A stretch of 64,000 nucleotides of DNA from an uncultured bacterium (GTDB lineage Bacteria; Bacteroidota; Bacteroidia; Chitinophagales; Chitinophagaceae), in contig CAIKEH010000010.1 of the NCBI GenBank assembly GCA_903826405.1, positions 1-64,000 on the forward strand, written 5' to 3'. A program made the position numbers and the translations under genes. How positions within the stretch are numbered: the stretch's first letter is position 1; each line of letters begins with the position of its first letter. The notes below the pieces were generated by a model. That model did not search any database. It was not told the DNA's origin and saw only the letters and a program-made list of their open reading frames with translations. This document shows, piece after piece, positions 53,748 to 63,696 of the stretch.

Positions 53748-54902
53748 TTATCTGATCAGCATGACTGTTCCTTTCCTATAAAAGTCGCCACAGGCGCTTT
53801 TGACGGTAAGCTGGTAGGTGTAAATATCTGGTTTAAGTGGTTCGCCTTTAAAAGTTCCATCCCAGGATTGGTTTGGGTCGGAAGTGCCAAAAATCATTCT
53901 GCCCCATCTGTCATATACTCGAAGCAACACATTTTGAGGAGCTATCCACTTGTTGATGCCGAAGAAATCGTTCTTGCCATCGCCATTGGGAGTAAATGCA
54001 TTGGGCAGGTATAAGCGTGATTCAGGATGATCAACAAAATTGACTTTGACAGGCTTTGTTACCGTGCAGTTATTGACATTTTTAGCGCTAATATAAAATG
54101 TACCTGGTTTTGAGATAGATTCAGGATTATTTAACGGCACTGTTGCTTCAGGATCTTTCCAATACGTAAAGTCAAGGTTGTTATCACTACCTCTGGTGAT
54201 ATCAGAATTGGTTAGATCAACGGGAACTTTTGGGCAGGATGGTAATGGTTCATTTATCTTCAATATTGGCGGATTGGAAGATATCTCTCTGCTGCACATG
54301 GGCATTGAGTAACTGCAATAGTCAAGCATATAACCTATCGGACAGGAATAACTGAGATTTGGATCGCCGGCCTGAACTGGTTTGTTGAATTGGTCTTTTG
54401 AACTGAAAATCAGATTCAGATCTGAATACGAGTGGGCATTCATGATCTCCTGATCAGTATTGTCATATATCTCAAGACCAATTGTGGCGGGAGGTGCAGT
54501 CCCATTTGTACCTAGTACTTCTATAAGATGGGAGCCTTTTTTCAAATTCACCTTGAAGATCTTCCAATAGACAAAGTTCTCTCCACCTTCTGTATAGGGC
54601 TGATTGATCAGTGTATCTCCGTCAACAATAAGCATTGCGTAATTGTCCGCACCGAATCCTACCTGATATACTTTGTCTGCAGTAATAGATTTGCAAAAGC
54701 TGAATCCGATTTTTTGGAAGGGTTCGGCCACGCCTGATGCCCATCCCCCACACCTATTAAGCGGACCGTCATTTCCCTTTGAATTGATCCAGAAAATATT
54801 TGTGGGATCTATCAGTGTACTTGCGCCATTGCCTGTGATATCGAAACTAGAGTAGATTAATGTTCCTTGGATCGAATAAGGATTTGCCTGAATAGGAATC
54901 AT
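53748..54902 (-). CDS. T9SS type-B sorting-domain protein, N-terminus apparently missing
   Basis: 384 residues. The N-terminal half is a beta-sandwich-like domain (AMLIVDGDTLINQPYTEGG, GSHLIEVLGTNGTAPPATIG) resembling PA14/lectin-type modules; an Ig-like unit follows (about 215-290), then the gliding-motility-associated C-terminal domain: YLPNAFTPNGDGKNDFFG, VYDRWGRMIFG, WDGTFKGEPLKPDIYTYQL, FYRKGTVMLIR. Such proteins need a Sec signal peptide before T9SS export, but ATG 54902 gives none. The frame continues upstream in a protein-like way (GNPFLQAPPILGSKN) to a TGA about 75 bp away without any start. Likely 5'-truncated or frameshifted. Confidence 0.7.
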   Translation of the reverse strand: MIPIQANPYSIQGTLIYSSFDITGNGASTLIDPTNIFWINSKGNDGPLNRCGGWASGVAEPFQKIGFSFCKSITADKVYQVGFGADNYAMLIVDGDTLINQPYTEGGENFVYWKIFKVNLKKGSHLIEVLGTNGTAPPATIGLEIYDNTDQEIMNAHSYSDLNLIFSSKDQFNKPVQAGDPNLSYSCPIGYMLDYCSYSMPMCSREISSNPPILKINEPLPSCPKVPVDLTNSDITRGSDNNLDFTYWKDPEATVPLNNPESISKPGTFYISAKNVNNCTVTKPVKVNFVDHPESRLYLPNAFTPNGDGKNDFFGINKWIAPQNVLLRVYDRWGRMIFGTSDPNQSWDGTFKGEPLKPDIYTYQLTVKSACGDFYRKGTVMLIR

Positions 54903-55226
54903 GTTTTTACTTCCGAGAATTGGGGGGGCTTGCAGGAATGGATTCCCATTTATTACAATCCTGCCCCCGATTCGTCATGTATGATAATTGGAAAATCAAG
55001 ATTAATGCACATGCAGATCTACTACAATTGATTGAATCCAGAAAGGGCATTATCATTTCATTTCGATGAATGATTGGGTAACACACATCCGCTTCATAAT
55101 CTTTCCCATTTCAAATTTAATATGTAAAGCCTTTTTGTAGGATCTGGTAAAATCAATACCTTATTCAAACTGAATGGTTTCCCACTTGATTAATAAAATT
55201 CTTATTATTCGCGGTTCAGCCTTAAA
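54903..55226. other. 324-bp intergenic stretch
   Basis: Contains a seven-G run (about 54922-54928) inside the open upstream part of the preceding frame, then AT-rich sequence without a signal peptide-encoding frame on the minus strand and without a clear terminator. Confidence 0.4.
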
Positions 55227-56540
55227 TCATTTTCCTGCAGGGTCACCACTATAAATCCTTTTCAGAGATGGACTTTTCTTCAGCAGGTCGAGCCCTATAG
55301 GAGACACTTTGGTTTCATTCAGATTCACCACTTCCAAATTGTTCAGATCCTTCAGCCTGTTGCACAACTCATCTGAAACCGGATTGCCTTCTAAACGGAG
55401 TCTCTCCAGATTGCCAAGATCACTTAAGAATGCCAGATCTTTTTCAGTGAGCTTGTCTCCTGCGAGATTGAGCCAGATGATGTTTCCAGATAATTTTTTC
55501 AAGTCTGCCAGTGCATCTTTGATATCTGATGCGTTGCTCGCCATTTTGGTCAGATCCAACATGGCAGGTTGATGCATCATGATCCTGACCTTCCAGTCTT
55601 TTTTCCTGAGATTTTCAACGGCACTGCTGTCAAATATCTGAGGGATATTCGGGTTGATTTTTTGAGCAGTGAAGACTTCTTCTTTATTCTCTTGTGGCGG
55701 TGCCATTCCCAGAACTATGGCCACTTTGTTCCGTATGGTATCATTTCCTTTGATGTCCGTGAGTTTCGTGTTCTCCAATCCATCGGCATGGTCGATCCAC
55801 CACTTTATGATATCGATCTCATGACTTTTCAACGGAGGCTTCCCATTGGCAGGCATGAATTTTTCGTCGCTGACGCTAAGTGTTATCCTTTTGTACAACT
55901 CACTTTCCAGAGAGTGTCCAGAAACTAGAGCGGGTCCTGATTTGCCTCCTGTCAACAGATCATTTATGGATTCCATGGAAAGCCCGCCTTTATTCTTCCC
56001 ACCTCCATGGCATTGCCCGCAGCGCGCTTCAAAAATGGGTTGTACGACATCCTCATACAGATACACTTGATCCATGCTGGCCGGCTTGATCCTTTTGTTT
56101 TTGGTGAGTATTTTCAGGTTGATATATTCCCGACCATGTGTCAACATGCCACCATGATGACCGGTATAGACCATCAATAAGACCAGTCCGGTGAAACTGA
56201 TCGTGAAGATCCTGTCCGGAATGGTGATCCATCTTCCTGAGGAGAGCAAATAGAATACGAATGAAACTAAGGCAAGTGTGATTCCCATCCATTTATGATT
56301 ACGAAGCAAGGTCCTGTCATATTCACCCGTCAGTGATAGGAGGTATCCAAATACGCAGGCCAGAATGGCAGCGATGGTGCCGGCAAGCAGTACGAGTGAT
56401 ACGGCCTGGTTCAGGTGTTGAAATTTTTCTGTATGGGACAGGATGCGGAACAGGAATGCCAAGATCAAGAAGCCCAGCGGAAGATGGACGATCATGGGAT
56501 GAAGCCGACCAAGAAAAGTAAGTATGTCGGAAAGGATCAT
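55227..56540 (-). CDS. DUF2231 membrane protein with cytochrome c motif and leucine-rich tail
   Basis: 437 residues from ATG 56540, which overlaps the preceding stop (ATGA). Four transmembrane helices (about 16-33, 46-70, 86-100, 111-127) form a DUF2231-like unit with LHPMIVHLPLGFL, whose His residues may bind heme. The periplasmic part has one c-type heme site C174-x2-C177-H178 (CGQCHG) in the form typical of planctomycete cytochrome C domains (SMESINDLLTGGKSGPALVSG nearby, quoted as LLTGGKSGPALV). The C-terminus has leucine-rich repeats (LGNLERLRLEGNPVSDEL, LNNLEVVNLNETKVSPIGL). Last gene of the four-gene operon. Confidence 0.82.
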   Translation of the reverse strand: MILSDILTFLGRLHPMIVHLPLGFLILAFLFRILSHTEKFQHLNQAVSLVLLAGTIAAILACVFGYLLSLTGEYDRTLLRNHKWMGITLALVSFVFYLLSSGRWITIPDRIFTISFTGLVLLMVYTGHHGGMLTHGREYINLKILTKNKRIKPASMDQVYLYEDVVQPIFEARCGQCHGGGKNKGGLSMESINDLLTGGKSGPALVSGHSLESELYKRITLSVSDEKFMPANGKPPLKSHEIDIIKWWIDHADGLENTKLTDIKGNDTIRNKVAIVLGMAPPQENKEEVFTAQKINPNIPQIFDSSAVENLRKKDWKVRIMMHQPAMLDLTKMASNASDIKDALADLKKLSGNIIWLNLAGDKLTEKDLAFLSDLGNLERLRLEGNPVSDELCNRLKDLNNLEVVNLNETKVSPIGLDLLKKSPSLKRIYSGDPAGK

Positions 56541-57646
56541 GATGCCCTGGTGAGTTTTATGGGTGCCGTATGATTTGCATTCCACTGACAGACATAAAGG
56601 TTCTGTTCATCATCCACACATACATCATGGCCATGATTGAAAACGGGATTGGGTTGTTGAAAACTCTGTTGCAAGACCCCGTTCTTGTAGGTTGGCGTAG
56701 TTCCTCCGGGATTTGAAATCACCATATTGTTCTTGTCCAAAATGGTCACGAATCCGGAATTGTCAAAACGTTCTCCTTTATTATCTTTTGACCAGCAGAC
56801 TCCGGCGTAAATATGATCACCGTCCATGACTGCCCTGCATACGTACATGCCGGGCATATCGATTCTTTTCCTGAATTTTCCGTCCATCGAGAATATCTTG
56901 AAGCAGTTCTCCTCACGCGAACTACAGATGAGCACCGGGTCATTTTTGTCCCTGAGGTCCACGGTGATCCCATGCGCGTTGTATAAATTGTGTTCTTTTT
57001 CCGCATTATCCCGTCCTCCGAAATGCCGTATGTATTGCCCTTTACTATTGTACTGGATGATATGGTCTGATCCATAGCCATCCGCTACATAAATATCTCC
57101 GTTGGGGGCTATGGCTGTTTCAGTAGGCTGGAAGTACATGTCTTCCTTGTATATGCCGATGGTTTTAGGGTGGCCAATGGCGAATATCAGTTTTCCGCTG
57201 GTCGACATTTTCAATACCTGTCCTGATTGCCGATCCCATTTTCCTGTCCTGTCCTGGAACCATCCGCAATCGGTGATCATCAGAAAATCTTCACCACCTT
57301 CTTTTGCGAGGCTCAGACCATGACCTCCGGGGAATGCCGTTCCCCAATGTTCCAATAATTTACCTGACTTGTCGAAGATTAAAATGTTGTTGCTCGTATG
57401 GTCGCCCAGCATGATCAACCTGCCTTTACTGTCCTGAACCATCTCATGGCAATTGAACAAAGGATTCGTATTGACGCTGATCTTTGCCCAAGACCTGTCC
57501 ATCTTGTATCTGAATTTACCATGACCGATAAGGTCATCATCAGGCTTTCTGGTTTTGTCGACAATCGCAAATCCCAGAGTTGGACTGGAGATAGCCGCGG
57601 TTGAGATCAATGTAGTTCTGCTGATGAATTCTCTTCTTGATGACAT
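56537..57646 (-). CDS. Tat-exported NHL/six-bladed beta-propeller protein
   Basis: 369 residues. Twin-arginine signal SRREFISRTT at the N-terminus, then NHL-like blades: CHEMVQDSKGRLIMLGDHTS, TETAIAPNGDIYVADGYGSD, NAHGITVDLRDKNDPVLICS and FNHGHDVCVDDEQNLYVCQW. The layout resembles the propeller of peptidylglycine alpha-amidating lyase. Tat export suggests folding with a cofactor or in complex before transport. It lies 12 bp after the DUF1501 gene and overlaps the DUF2231 cytochrome gene by 4 bp. Enzymatic activity cannot be asserted. Confidence 0.8.
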   Translation of the reverse strand: MSSRREFISRTTLISTAAISSPTLGFAIVDKTRKPDDDLIGHGKFRYKMDRSWAKISVNTNPLFNCHEMVQDSKGRLIMLGDHTSNNILIFDKSGKLLEHWGTAFPGGHGLSLAKEGGEDFLMITDCGWFQDRTGKWDRQSGQVLKMSTSGKLIFAIGHPKTIGIYKEDMYFQPTETAIAPNGDIYVADGYGSDHIIQYNSKGQYIRHFGGRDNAEKEHNLYNAHGITVDLRDKNDPVLICSSREENCFKIFSMDGKFRKRIDMPGMYVCRAVMDGDHIYAGVCWSKDNKGERFDNSGFVTILDKNNMVISNPGGTTPTYKNGVLQQSFQQPNPVFNHGHDVCVDDEQNLYVCQWNANHTAPIKLTRAS

Positions 57647-57658
57647 ATCGTTAGTTGT

Positions 57659-59170
57659 TTATGAGAGGATGTTTTTAACGACCTTGCCTTCCACGTCGGT
57701 CAGGCGGAAACGACGACCTTGAAATTTATATGTCAATCTTTCGTGATCGATGCCCATCAGATGCAGGAGCGTAGCCTGGAAGTCATGAACATGAACCGGG
57801 TCCTTGATGATGTTATAGCTGAAGTCGTCGGTTTCTCCATAGCTGAAACCTGCCTTCACTCCTGCTCCGGCCATCCACATGGTAAAGCATCTGGGATGGT
57901 GATCTCGACCATAATCCGTTGCAGTGAGTTTACCTTGCGAGTATACGGTTCTGCCAAATTCTCCTCCCCAGACCACGAGGGTATCCTCCAGTAGCCCTCT
58001 CCTTTTCAGGTCGGTGATGAATGCTGCTGTTGCCTGATCCGTATCTTTACATTGTTTCTTTATCGCTGATGGCAATCCGCCGTGCATGTCCCAACCCTGA
58101 TGGTACAACTGTACGAATTTCACATCTTTTTCGAGTAGTTTTCTGGCCAAGATGCAATTCGCTGCGAAGGTCCCGGGTTCTTTGCTGTCTTTTCCATAGA
58201 GTTCGAAGATTTGCCTGGGTTCTTTGGACAGGTCCATGACTTCCGGCACCGAACTCTGCATCCGATATGCCATTTCGTATTGAGATATTCTGGCAGACAT
58301 TTCCGGATCCGAATACGCGCTATTCTGTTGTTCGTTGAGTTTGTACAGATATTCCAGCATTTCTTTCCTGTCCTCTCCATCATAACCATCAGGGTTGTTG
58401 AGGTAAAGCACAGGATCTTTGCCTGAACGGAATTGAACGCCCTGGTATTTTGTAGGCAGAAATCCATTGCCCCACAGACGTGCGTATAAGGGTTGGTCCT
58501 GAGGTGCATTTTTAGATACCAGCACGATGAATGTGGGCAGATTGTCATTGTCCGATCCCAATCCATAGCTGATCCAGGAACCTATGGATGGTCTACCTGG
58601 TAATTGATTCCCTGTCTGAAAAAAAGTGATCGCTGGATCATGGTTGATGGCTTCCGTATAAATCGACTTGACGATACAGAGATCATCCACGACGGAAGCG
58701 GTATGTGGGAGGAGTTCACTCACCCAGGTTTTATTTCCTCCATGTTGGTTGAATTTGAATATGGACGGTGCTACAGGTAAAATTCCCTGATTGGCACTCA
58801 TGCCCGTCAGCCGTTGACCATTCCTGACGGAATCGGGAAGGCCTTGGCCCATCATGTTGGTCAGGGAAGGTTTGTAATCAAAGGTCTCGATCTGGGAAGG
58901 CCCGCCACTCATGAACAAGTAAACGACACGTTTCGCCTTTGGAGCCAAATGGGGTATGGCTTTCAGAATATCCGATTCGAGGTCCCCGCTTGAAGGCGTG
59001 ATGATTTTACTCGAGTTCTGAACGCAACTATTACCTAATAATGACCCCAAGGCCATGGTACCCAAGCCGAAGGATGTTTTTGTAAGGAACCTGCGCCTGT
59101 CCATTTTGTCATGGATGCTGTCGAAGTCAGGTAGATTCAATCTGAATGGTATATCGTGATGTTCAGACAT
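57659..59170 (-). CDS. DUF1501 family protein with Tat signal
   Basis: 503 residues. Twin-arginine motif at residues 25-31 (RRRFLTK), followed by SFGLGTMALGSLLGNSC. The body is an alkaline-phosphatase-like DUF1501 domain: YLFMSGGPSQIETFDYKP, HDPAITFFQTGNQ, RPSIGSWISYGLGSDNDNLP (in part), VVWGGEFGRTVYSQG and GRDHHPRCFTMWMAGAGVKAG (in part). DUF1501 genes almost always pair with the DUF1549/DUF1553 gene, found here 3 bp upstream. The pair is common in Planctomycetes and present in some Bacteroidota; its reaction is unknown. Confidence 0.9.
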   Translation of the reverse strand: MSEHHDIPFRLNLPDFDSIHDKMDRRRFLTKTSFGLGTMALGSLLGNSCVQNSSKIITPSSGDLESDILKAIPHLAPKAKRVVYLFMSGGPSQIETFDYKPSLTNMMGQGLPDSVRNGQRLTGMSANQGILPVAPSIFKFNQHGGNKTWVSELLPHTASVVDDLCIVKSIYTEAINHDPAITFFQTGNQLPGRPSIGSWISYGLGSDNDNLPTFIVLVSKNAPQDQPLYARLWGNGFLPTKYQGVQFRSGKDPVLYLNNPDGYDGEDRKEMLEYLYKLNEQQNSAYSDPEMSARISQYEMAYRMQSSVPEVMDLSKEPRQIFELYGKDSKEPGTFAANCILARKLLEKDVKFVQLYHQGWDMHGGLPSAIKKQCKDTDQATAAFITDLKRRGLLEDTLVVWGGEFGRTVYSQGKLTATDYGRDHHPRCFTMWMAGAGVKAGFSYGETDDFSYNIIKDPVHVHDFQATLLHLMGIDHERLTYKFQGRRFRLTDVEGKVVKNILS

Positions 59171-59173
59171 GTT

Positions 59174-62100
59174 TCATCTTTTGGTTAAAAAGGCATCTGA
59201 ATTCATGATCGTGCTGGCCACCACAGCATTGGCGGCAACCTCTAATGAATCGATTCCGGATCTTATCGGGTATTGACCAGTGTGCAGCCACCCCCTCGCT
59301 TTAGCAGGTGTTTTCCTGAATTTTTGTTCTTCGATCCTGCGTAGTTCGAGGAGTATGTCCATGGCACCTTTGTCGGGTTGCAGACCGGTCAATTCCCGGT
59401 ACACTGTTCGGATCGCTGATGTGATGTCTTTTTCGACGCTCATTTTCTCGCCAAGGCTTCTGGCTGCTTCAACAAAAGTGGTGTCGTTCAAGATCACCAG
59501 CGATTGTAGTGGAGTGTTGGTGGATTGCCTCCTCATCACGCAGTAGCTTCTGGAGCCGGCATCGAAGGTGGACAGGGTAGGATTGGGAACTGATCTTTTG
59601 ATCATGACATACAAACTGCGTCGATAAACTGCATCACCTGTGTCCCTTTTATAAGTGGAACTGTTGATCTCCCAAAGGCCCGCTGGTTGGAAAGGCTTGA
59701 TGCTTTTACCTCCGACTTTTTCATTGAGGAGTCCTGATGCTTTCAAGGCATAGTCCCTGATCATTTCAGCGGACATCCTTCCTGAGGGTCCGCGGGCGAG
59801 AAGTCGGTTTTCGGGGTCTCTTTCCATCAATCTCTTGTCTGCATCGGATGCCTGCTGATAAGTGGCGGACATGACCATCAGCTTCACCAGTTTTTTCATA
59901 TCCCATCCTGAATCCCTGAAATCACAGGCCAGCCAATCCAACAGTTCGGGATGGTAAGGCAATTCACCCCGATTGCCGAAGTCCTCGGAAGTTTTAACTA
60001 TACCCGTTCCAAAAAATGTTTGCCATATGCGATTCGCGGCCACCCTTGCAGTCAACGGATTTCTGCGATCAACCAGCCATCTGGCCAGGCCATATCTGTT
60101 CTTCGGAAGACTATCCGGAAAAGAAAGAATGGATGCAGGTGTGTTGGGAAATACTTCATCGCCGGGCATATAGTAATTCCCCCTTTTCAGGATATATGCT
60201 TTCTTACGCTCTGGCATTTCCTGCATGACCATAAGCTCATCGATATTATTGATGGAGTCCGTCCTTGTCTTTCTCCATTTTCGCAATTCTTCAAAGGCAT
60301 TTTTAACGGGAATGCTTTGAGCTGACAGGTAATAATCCAGTAAGTCCTTTTGCCCTTCCCCGTCGATAGATGTGCTCTCCTTTCGAATGATGTCTTTCCA
60401 ATTTTTCTTGCCGGCCAGTATGCCGATCTCGAAAGAAGTCAGTTCACGGTCGTAGACAACGAGTTCGTCTACGGCACCTCCTTTGAAGCCATTGCCCCGC
60501 CACCAAGCGCCTATCTGGAGAGGAGGTTGGCTTTTGGAGTTGATGAAGTATCTGGGTTCGAGAAGGATGTCTTTGCGGAGCTGATCCATCACGGTCTTCA
60601 TTCTGACCTGATTCCCATCCTGATAAAGTCGAAGTCCATTTGCCTTGGAGGAGCCGTCATAAGTTAGGGTCAGTTGTATCCAGTGATCCCGGGGGATGGG
60701 GTCCATACTCAGCAGGGTGATCGCGTCCGATGGGGCGGTATGTGCCATGTTCAATTCCAACTGGCCGTCCTTGATGTACAAGTGATACCCTCTGTAGTTG
60801 TATAATCTGTCGGAAAGGCATTTATGGAAGATGACCCCTTCTTTCAATTCCTTGGGTATGTATACCATGATCCCGATGGAAAAAGGATCGGACTTTCCAA
60901 AAACACCAACACTGTCCAGATGCAGCCAGGAGTCTCCATTAAAGGTAAGTCCTTCGCCTTTTGGACTTTTGACGAATACGGGAGCTTCGCCCGGATTATT
61001 CGTTTCTCTTTTCATGCTGGCTTTCCGCCCACCTTTACATGTATTGGACAGGGAATGATCTTCAAAGGTGAAATGGGCTTTCAATCCGGCCTCGGGAATT
61101 TCTTCCTGTAAAAGCGACCTGTATTTCCCGTTTTTCAGCCAGCCCGCAAAATCGTTGTTGATGTTCTTTTTCGTTGCGATGAGTTTTTTCTCTTTCTCTT
61201 CAATGGTGGAATCCAGAAATTTCAGGATCTTTTCTTTTTCCGGAGTGGGCAACAAAAGTGTAGGCGTAGGCGTGGCATCACTGAAGGCTATCTGTCCAGC
61301 CTCCTTAACATTGTTGAAAAAACTGAAGAGTTCGTAATAGTTCTTCTGGGTGAGTGGATCGTATTTATGGTCATGACATTTTGCACATCCCACAGTAAGA
61401 CCAAGAAATGCGGTACCGAAAGTGTTTGTCCTGTCAATAACATATTCGGTCTGGAACTCTTCTTCCACGATCCCACCTTCGGTATTCTGTTGATGATTCC
61501 TGTTGAATGCCGTAGCGATGATCATGTCCTTGGTCGGATTCGGAATCAGGTCTCCAGCGAGTTGCTGTGCGACGAACCTGTCATAAGGCATGTTGGAGTT
61601 AAAGGCATTGATCACCCAGTCGCGATAAGGTGACATATCCCTAATCCTGTCCACCGTGTAGCCATGGGAGTCGGCGAATCTAGCTATGTCTAACCATTCG
61701 GTGGCCATTTTTTCACCAAAATGTGGGGATGACATGAGTCGGTCAACCTGTTTCTCATAGGCATTGGGCGAACGATCATTTAGGAAAATGTCCATTTCGG
61801 CCATGGTCGGGGGAAGTCCGGTCAGGTCTAGGGATACTCTTTTGAGGAGAATCTCCCTGGAAGCGCTTTGTGAGGGACGCAGGCCTTCGTTTTCCAGTCG
61901 ATGACCTATGAACGCATCGATAGGGTTGTTGATCTTCCAGGTTGGATCCTTGACTTTAGGGACATCGAGTTTGGATGGTGGAACGAAAGCCCAATGAGGT
62001 TTGTAAACAGCCCCATCATCGATCCACTTGATCAGCATGGCTTTCTCGTAAGAGGATAGTGAAAGATGTGAGGCAGGGGTAGGCATCTTCACTTCCGGGT

Positions 62101-62416
62101 CGTCGGCAAGTATCCTTCTGTAGAGTTCACTGCCTTCAGGATTACCCGGGTCTATTGCGACTTTGTCCGGCTGGTTGGCAAGCTCATCGAATGCGGATTC
62201 CTGAATATCCAGGCGGAGTCCAGCCTTCCTCTTGCCTTTATCAGGTCCGTGGCAAGAGAAGCATTTGTCTTGTAAAATAGGTTTGACATGGATGTTGTAA
62301 TCGATCTTGGCGGGTAAACTTCGATAGGCCAGACGGACATCATCCGGCATATTGGTTGTGCATCCGACCAGAATAGCCGGGATGAACCAAAAAAAGAGAT
62401 ATCTGGATGGGCGCAT
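59174..62416 (-). CDS. PSD1-type cytochrome c / DUF1549 / LamG / DUF1553 lipoprotein
   Basis: 1080 residues from ATG 62416. Lipoprotein signal FIPAILVGC (C19). A planctomycete-type cytochrome C domain follows with C52-x2-C55-H56 (CFSCHGPDKGKRKAGLRLD in part). DUF1549 (about 145-345) carries FIGHRLENEGLRPSQSA and a second CxxCH, CAKCHDHKYDP. A LamG-like lectin domain at about 425-650 (LKAHFTFEDHSL, LTFNGDSWLHLDSVGVFG, VDELVVYDREL) is inserted, then DUF1553 (YGLARWLVDRRNPLTARVAANR in part, RSLYVMIKRSVPNPTLSTFD in part). The in-frame Met at 62443 is less likely. First gene of a four-gene operon; it probably acts on a polymer at the outer membrane, using its lectin part for binding (inference). 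Confidence 0.87.
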   Translation of the reverse strand: MRPSRYLFFWFIPAILVGCTTNMPDDVRLAYRSLPAKIDYNIHVKPILQDKCFSCHGPDKGKRKAGLRLDIQESAFDELANQPDKVAIDPGNPEGSELYRRILADDPEVKMPTPASHLSLSSYEKAMLIKWIDDGAVYKPHWAFVPPSKLDVPKVKDPTWKINNPIDAFIGHRLENEGLRPSQSASREILLKRVSLDLTGLPPTMAEMDIFLNDRSPNAYEKQVDRLMSSPHFGEKMATEWLDIARFADSHGYTVDRIRDMSPYRDWVINAFNSNMPYDRFVAQQLAGDLIPNPTKDMIIATAFNRNHQQNTEGGIVEEEFQTEYVIDRTNTFGTAFLGLTVGCAKCHDHKYDPLTQKNYYELFSFFNNVKEAGQIAFSDATPTPTLLLPTPEKEKILKFLDSTIEEKEKKLIATKKNINNDFAGWLKNGKYRSLLQEEIPEAGLKAHFTFEDHSLSNTCKGGRKASMKRETNNPGEAPVFVKSPKGEGLTFNGDSWLHLDSVGVFGKSDPFSIGIMVYIPKELKEGVIFHKCLSDRLYNYRGYHLYIKDGQLELNMAHTAPSDAITLLSMDPIPRDHWIQLTLTYDGSSKANGLRLYQDGNQVRMKTVMDQLRKDILLEPRYFINSKSQPPLQIGAWWRGNGFKGGAVDELVVYDRELTSFEIGILAGKKNWKDIIRKESTSIDGEGQKDLLDYYLSAQSIPVKNAFEELRKWRKTRTDSINNIDELMVMQEMPERKKAYILKRGNYYMPGDEVFPNTPASILSFPDSLPKNRYGLARWLVDRRNPLTARVAANRIWQTFFGTGIVKTSEDFGNRGELPYHPELLDWLACDFRDSGWDMKKLVKLMVMSATYQQASDADKRLMERDPENRLLARGPSGRMSAEMIRDYALKASGLLNEKVGGKSIKPFQPAGLWEINSSTYKRDTGDAVYRRSLYVMIKRSVPNPTLSTFDAGSRSYCVMRRQSTNTPLQSLVILNDTTFVEAARSLGEKMSVEKDITSAIRTVYRELTGLQPDKGAMDILLELRRIEEQKFRKTPAKARGWLHTGQYPIRSGIDSLEVAANAVVASTIMNSDAFLTKR

Positions 62417-62642
62417 GTATTGATTTACATGTGGTTGGATCAAGGTGAACTGCAGGCGTAAAAATTAGTGAAAAAAAGGGAGTTTTCCCCTTTTCCGGAG
62501 TCTTGTAATGCCATAAATTTTTGTCTGGGTTGATCCAGAGGACGAATGAACACGGACTTGTCAGCATTGCCGATGCGGGGTGTTCCTTGGGATGTGCCAA
62601 GAAAGCAGAAGTTCAGTGAAACGCGTTTAAAAAAGAGTTCTT

Positions 62643-63374
62643 TTATTTCAACATGTATTCCATCCTGATGGTGATGGAAGCTGTTTTGTTCTTGTCGCTG
62701 GTATTATATGAGCCTCCGTAGCTATATTCTTCGTTCGAGTTTTTCCCGGTGATCTGGAATACACCCATGACCGATTTCTTCAGGTTTCCCAATTTGCTGT
62801 TCACACTTTCGGCTATGGTATTCGCCCGCAGCTTGGCATCTGCAGAAGCTTTGGCCAGCAGGTCCATTTTGAGGTCTGCCAAACGAGTATAATAATAGCT
62901 GGGTGGCTCCGAACTGAGTTCAATGCCCTTTTCTATCAGTTCTGTCACCTCACGTGAGAGTTTTTCTATTCTTTCAATATCTCTGGATTCGATCTTGACG
63001 GATTGGCTTAGGACATAACCGGAAAAATCGTTCGAGACGACCTCACCTCTTGAACCGTATCGTGTATCAAAGGTCTGCTGAATATTCACGGCACTGATGA
63101 TCACAGAGGAATCGGTTATACCTTTGGATCGGAGATAGGCCCTGATCGAATTTTCATCTTCTTTCAAAATAGCATAGGCTTCTTTGAGGTCTTTGGATTT
63201 CCTCAGGTATTTTCCTTCCCATACGATAAGGTCGCTGGTGAAATTCACCTGTGCCATTCCCACTACGGAGATGCCTTCTGCGGAACGGAAACGATATTTG
63301 TAGCCGTTAACAAGGATAAGCGAGGAAATGATGACTGATAAGGCCAGAATAATGGCTGTGGTGTTTCTGTTCAT
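62643..63374 (-). CDS. SIMPL-domain (DUF541) membrane-anchored protein
   Basis: 243 residues. One N-terminal membrane anchor (TTAIILALSVIISSLILVNG), then the SIMPL domain: GISVVGMAQVNFTSDLIVW, VIISAVNIQQTFDTRYGSRG (in part) and the central ASADAKLRANTIAESVNSKLG segment (in part KLRANTIAESVNSKLG). SIMPL proteins are periplasmic or outer-membrane-associated, with no settled biochemical role. 226 bp separate it from the next operon; no promoter seen. Confidence 0.87.
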   Translation of the reverse strand: MNRNTTAIILALSVIISSLILVNGYKYRFRSAEGISVVGMAQVNFTSDLIVWEGKYLRKSKDLKEAYAILKEDENSIRAYLRSKGITDSSVIISAVNIQQTFDTRYGSRGEVVSNDFSGYVLSQSVKIESRDIERIEKLSREVTELIEKGIELSSEPPSYYYTRLADLKMDLLAKASADAKLRANTIAESVNSKLGNLKKSVMGVFQITGKNSNEEYSYGGSYNTSDKNKTASITIRMEYMLK

Positions 63375-63696
63375 GATATGAATGTAGAAAAAAATGGAAC
63401 ACTAAGATTCAGCTGAAGGGGTGGTGCTCTGGCGAAAAGGGTTTTTCCCGGCACAGTCGAACGGAATTAGGGAATAATGTGATCATACTTCACCGCGGAT
63501 TCGTATAACTATTTGAAATACAAATCTAGTTCGGAATATGAGATGGATTCTTGATCGAGCTTGAACGAGATTCAACAGACAAAGAGAGAGATATGGGATT
63601 GAATATTAAGAAATGATTAGCATTTGCACCGGGGCCAAAGGCTAGCGAGCGGTTGAACAGAAAGTCTTTACTTGATCGGGTTTTTCTTCAAGTTGA
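63375..63696. other. 322-bp intergenic stretch
   Basis: No open frame or hairpin supported. It must hold the end of the cyclase transcript and the promoter of the SIMPL gene. Confidence 0.35.
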
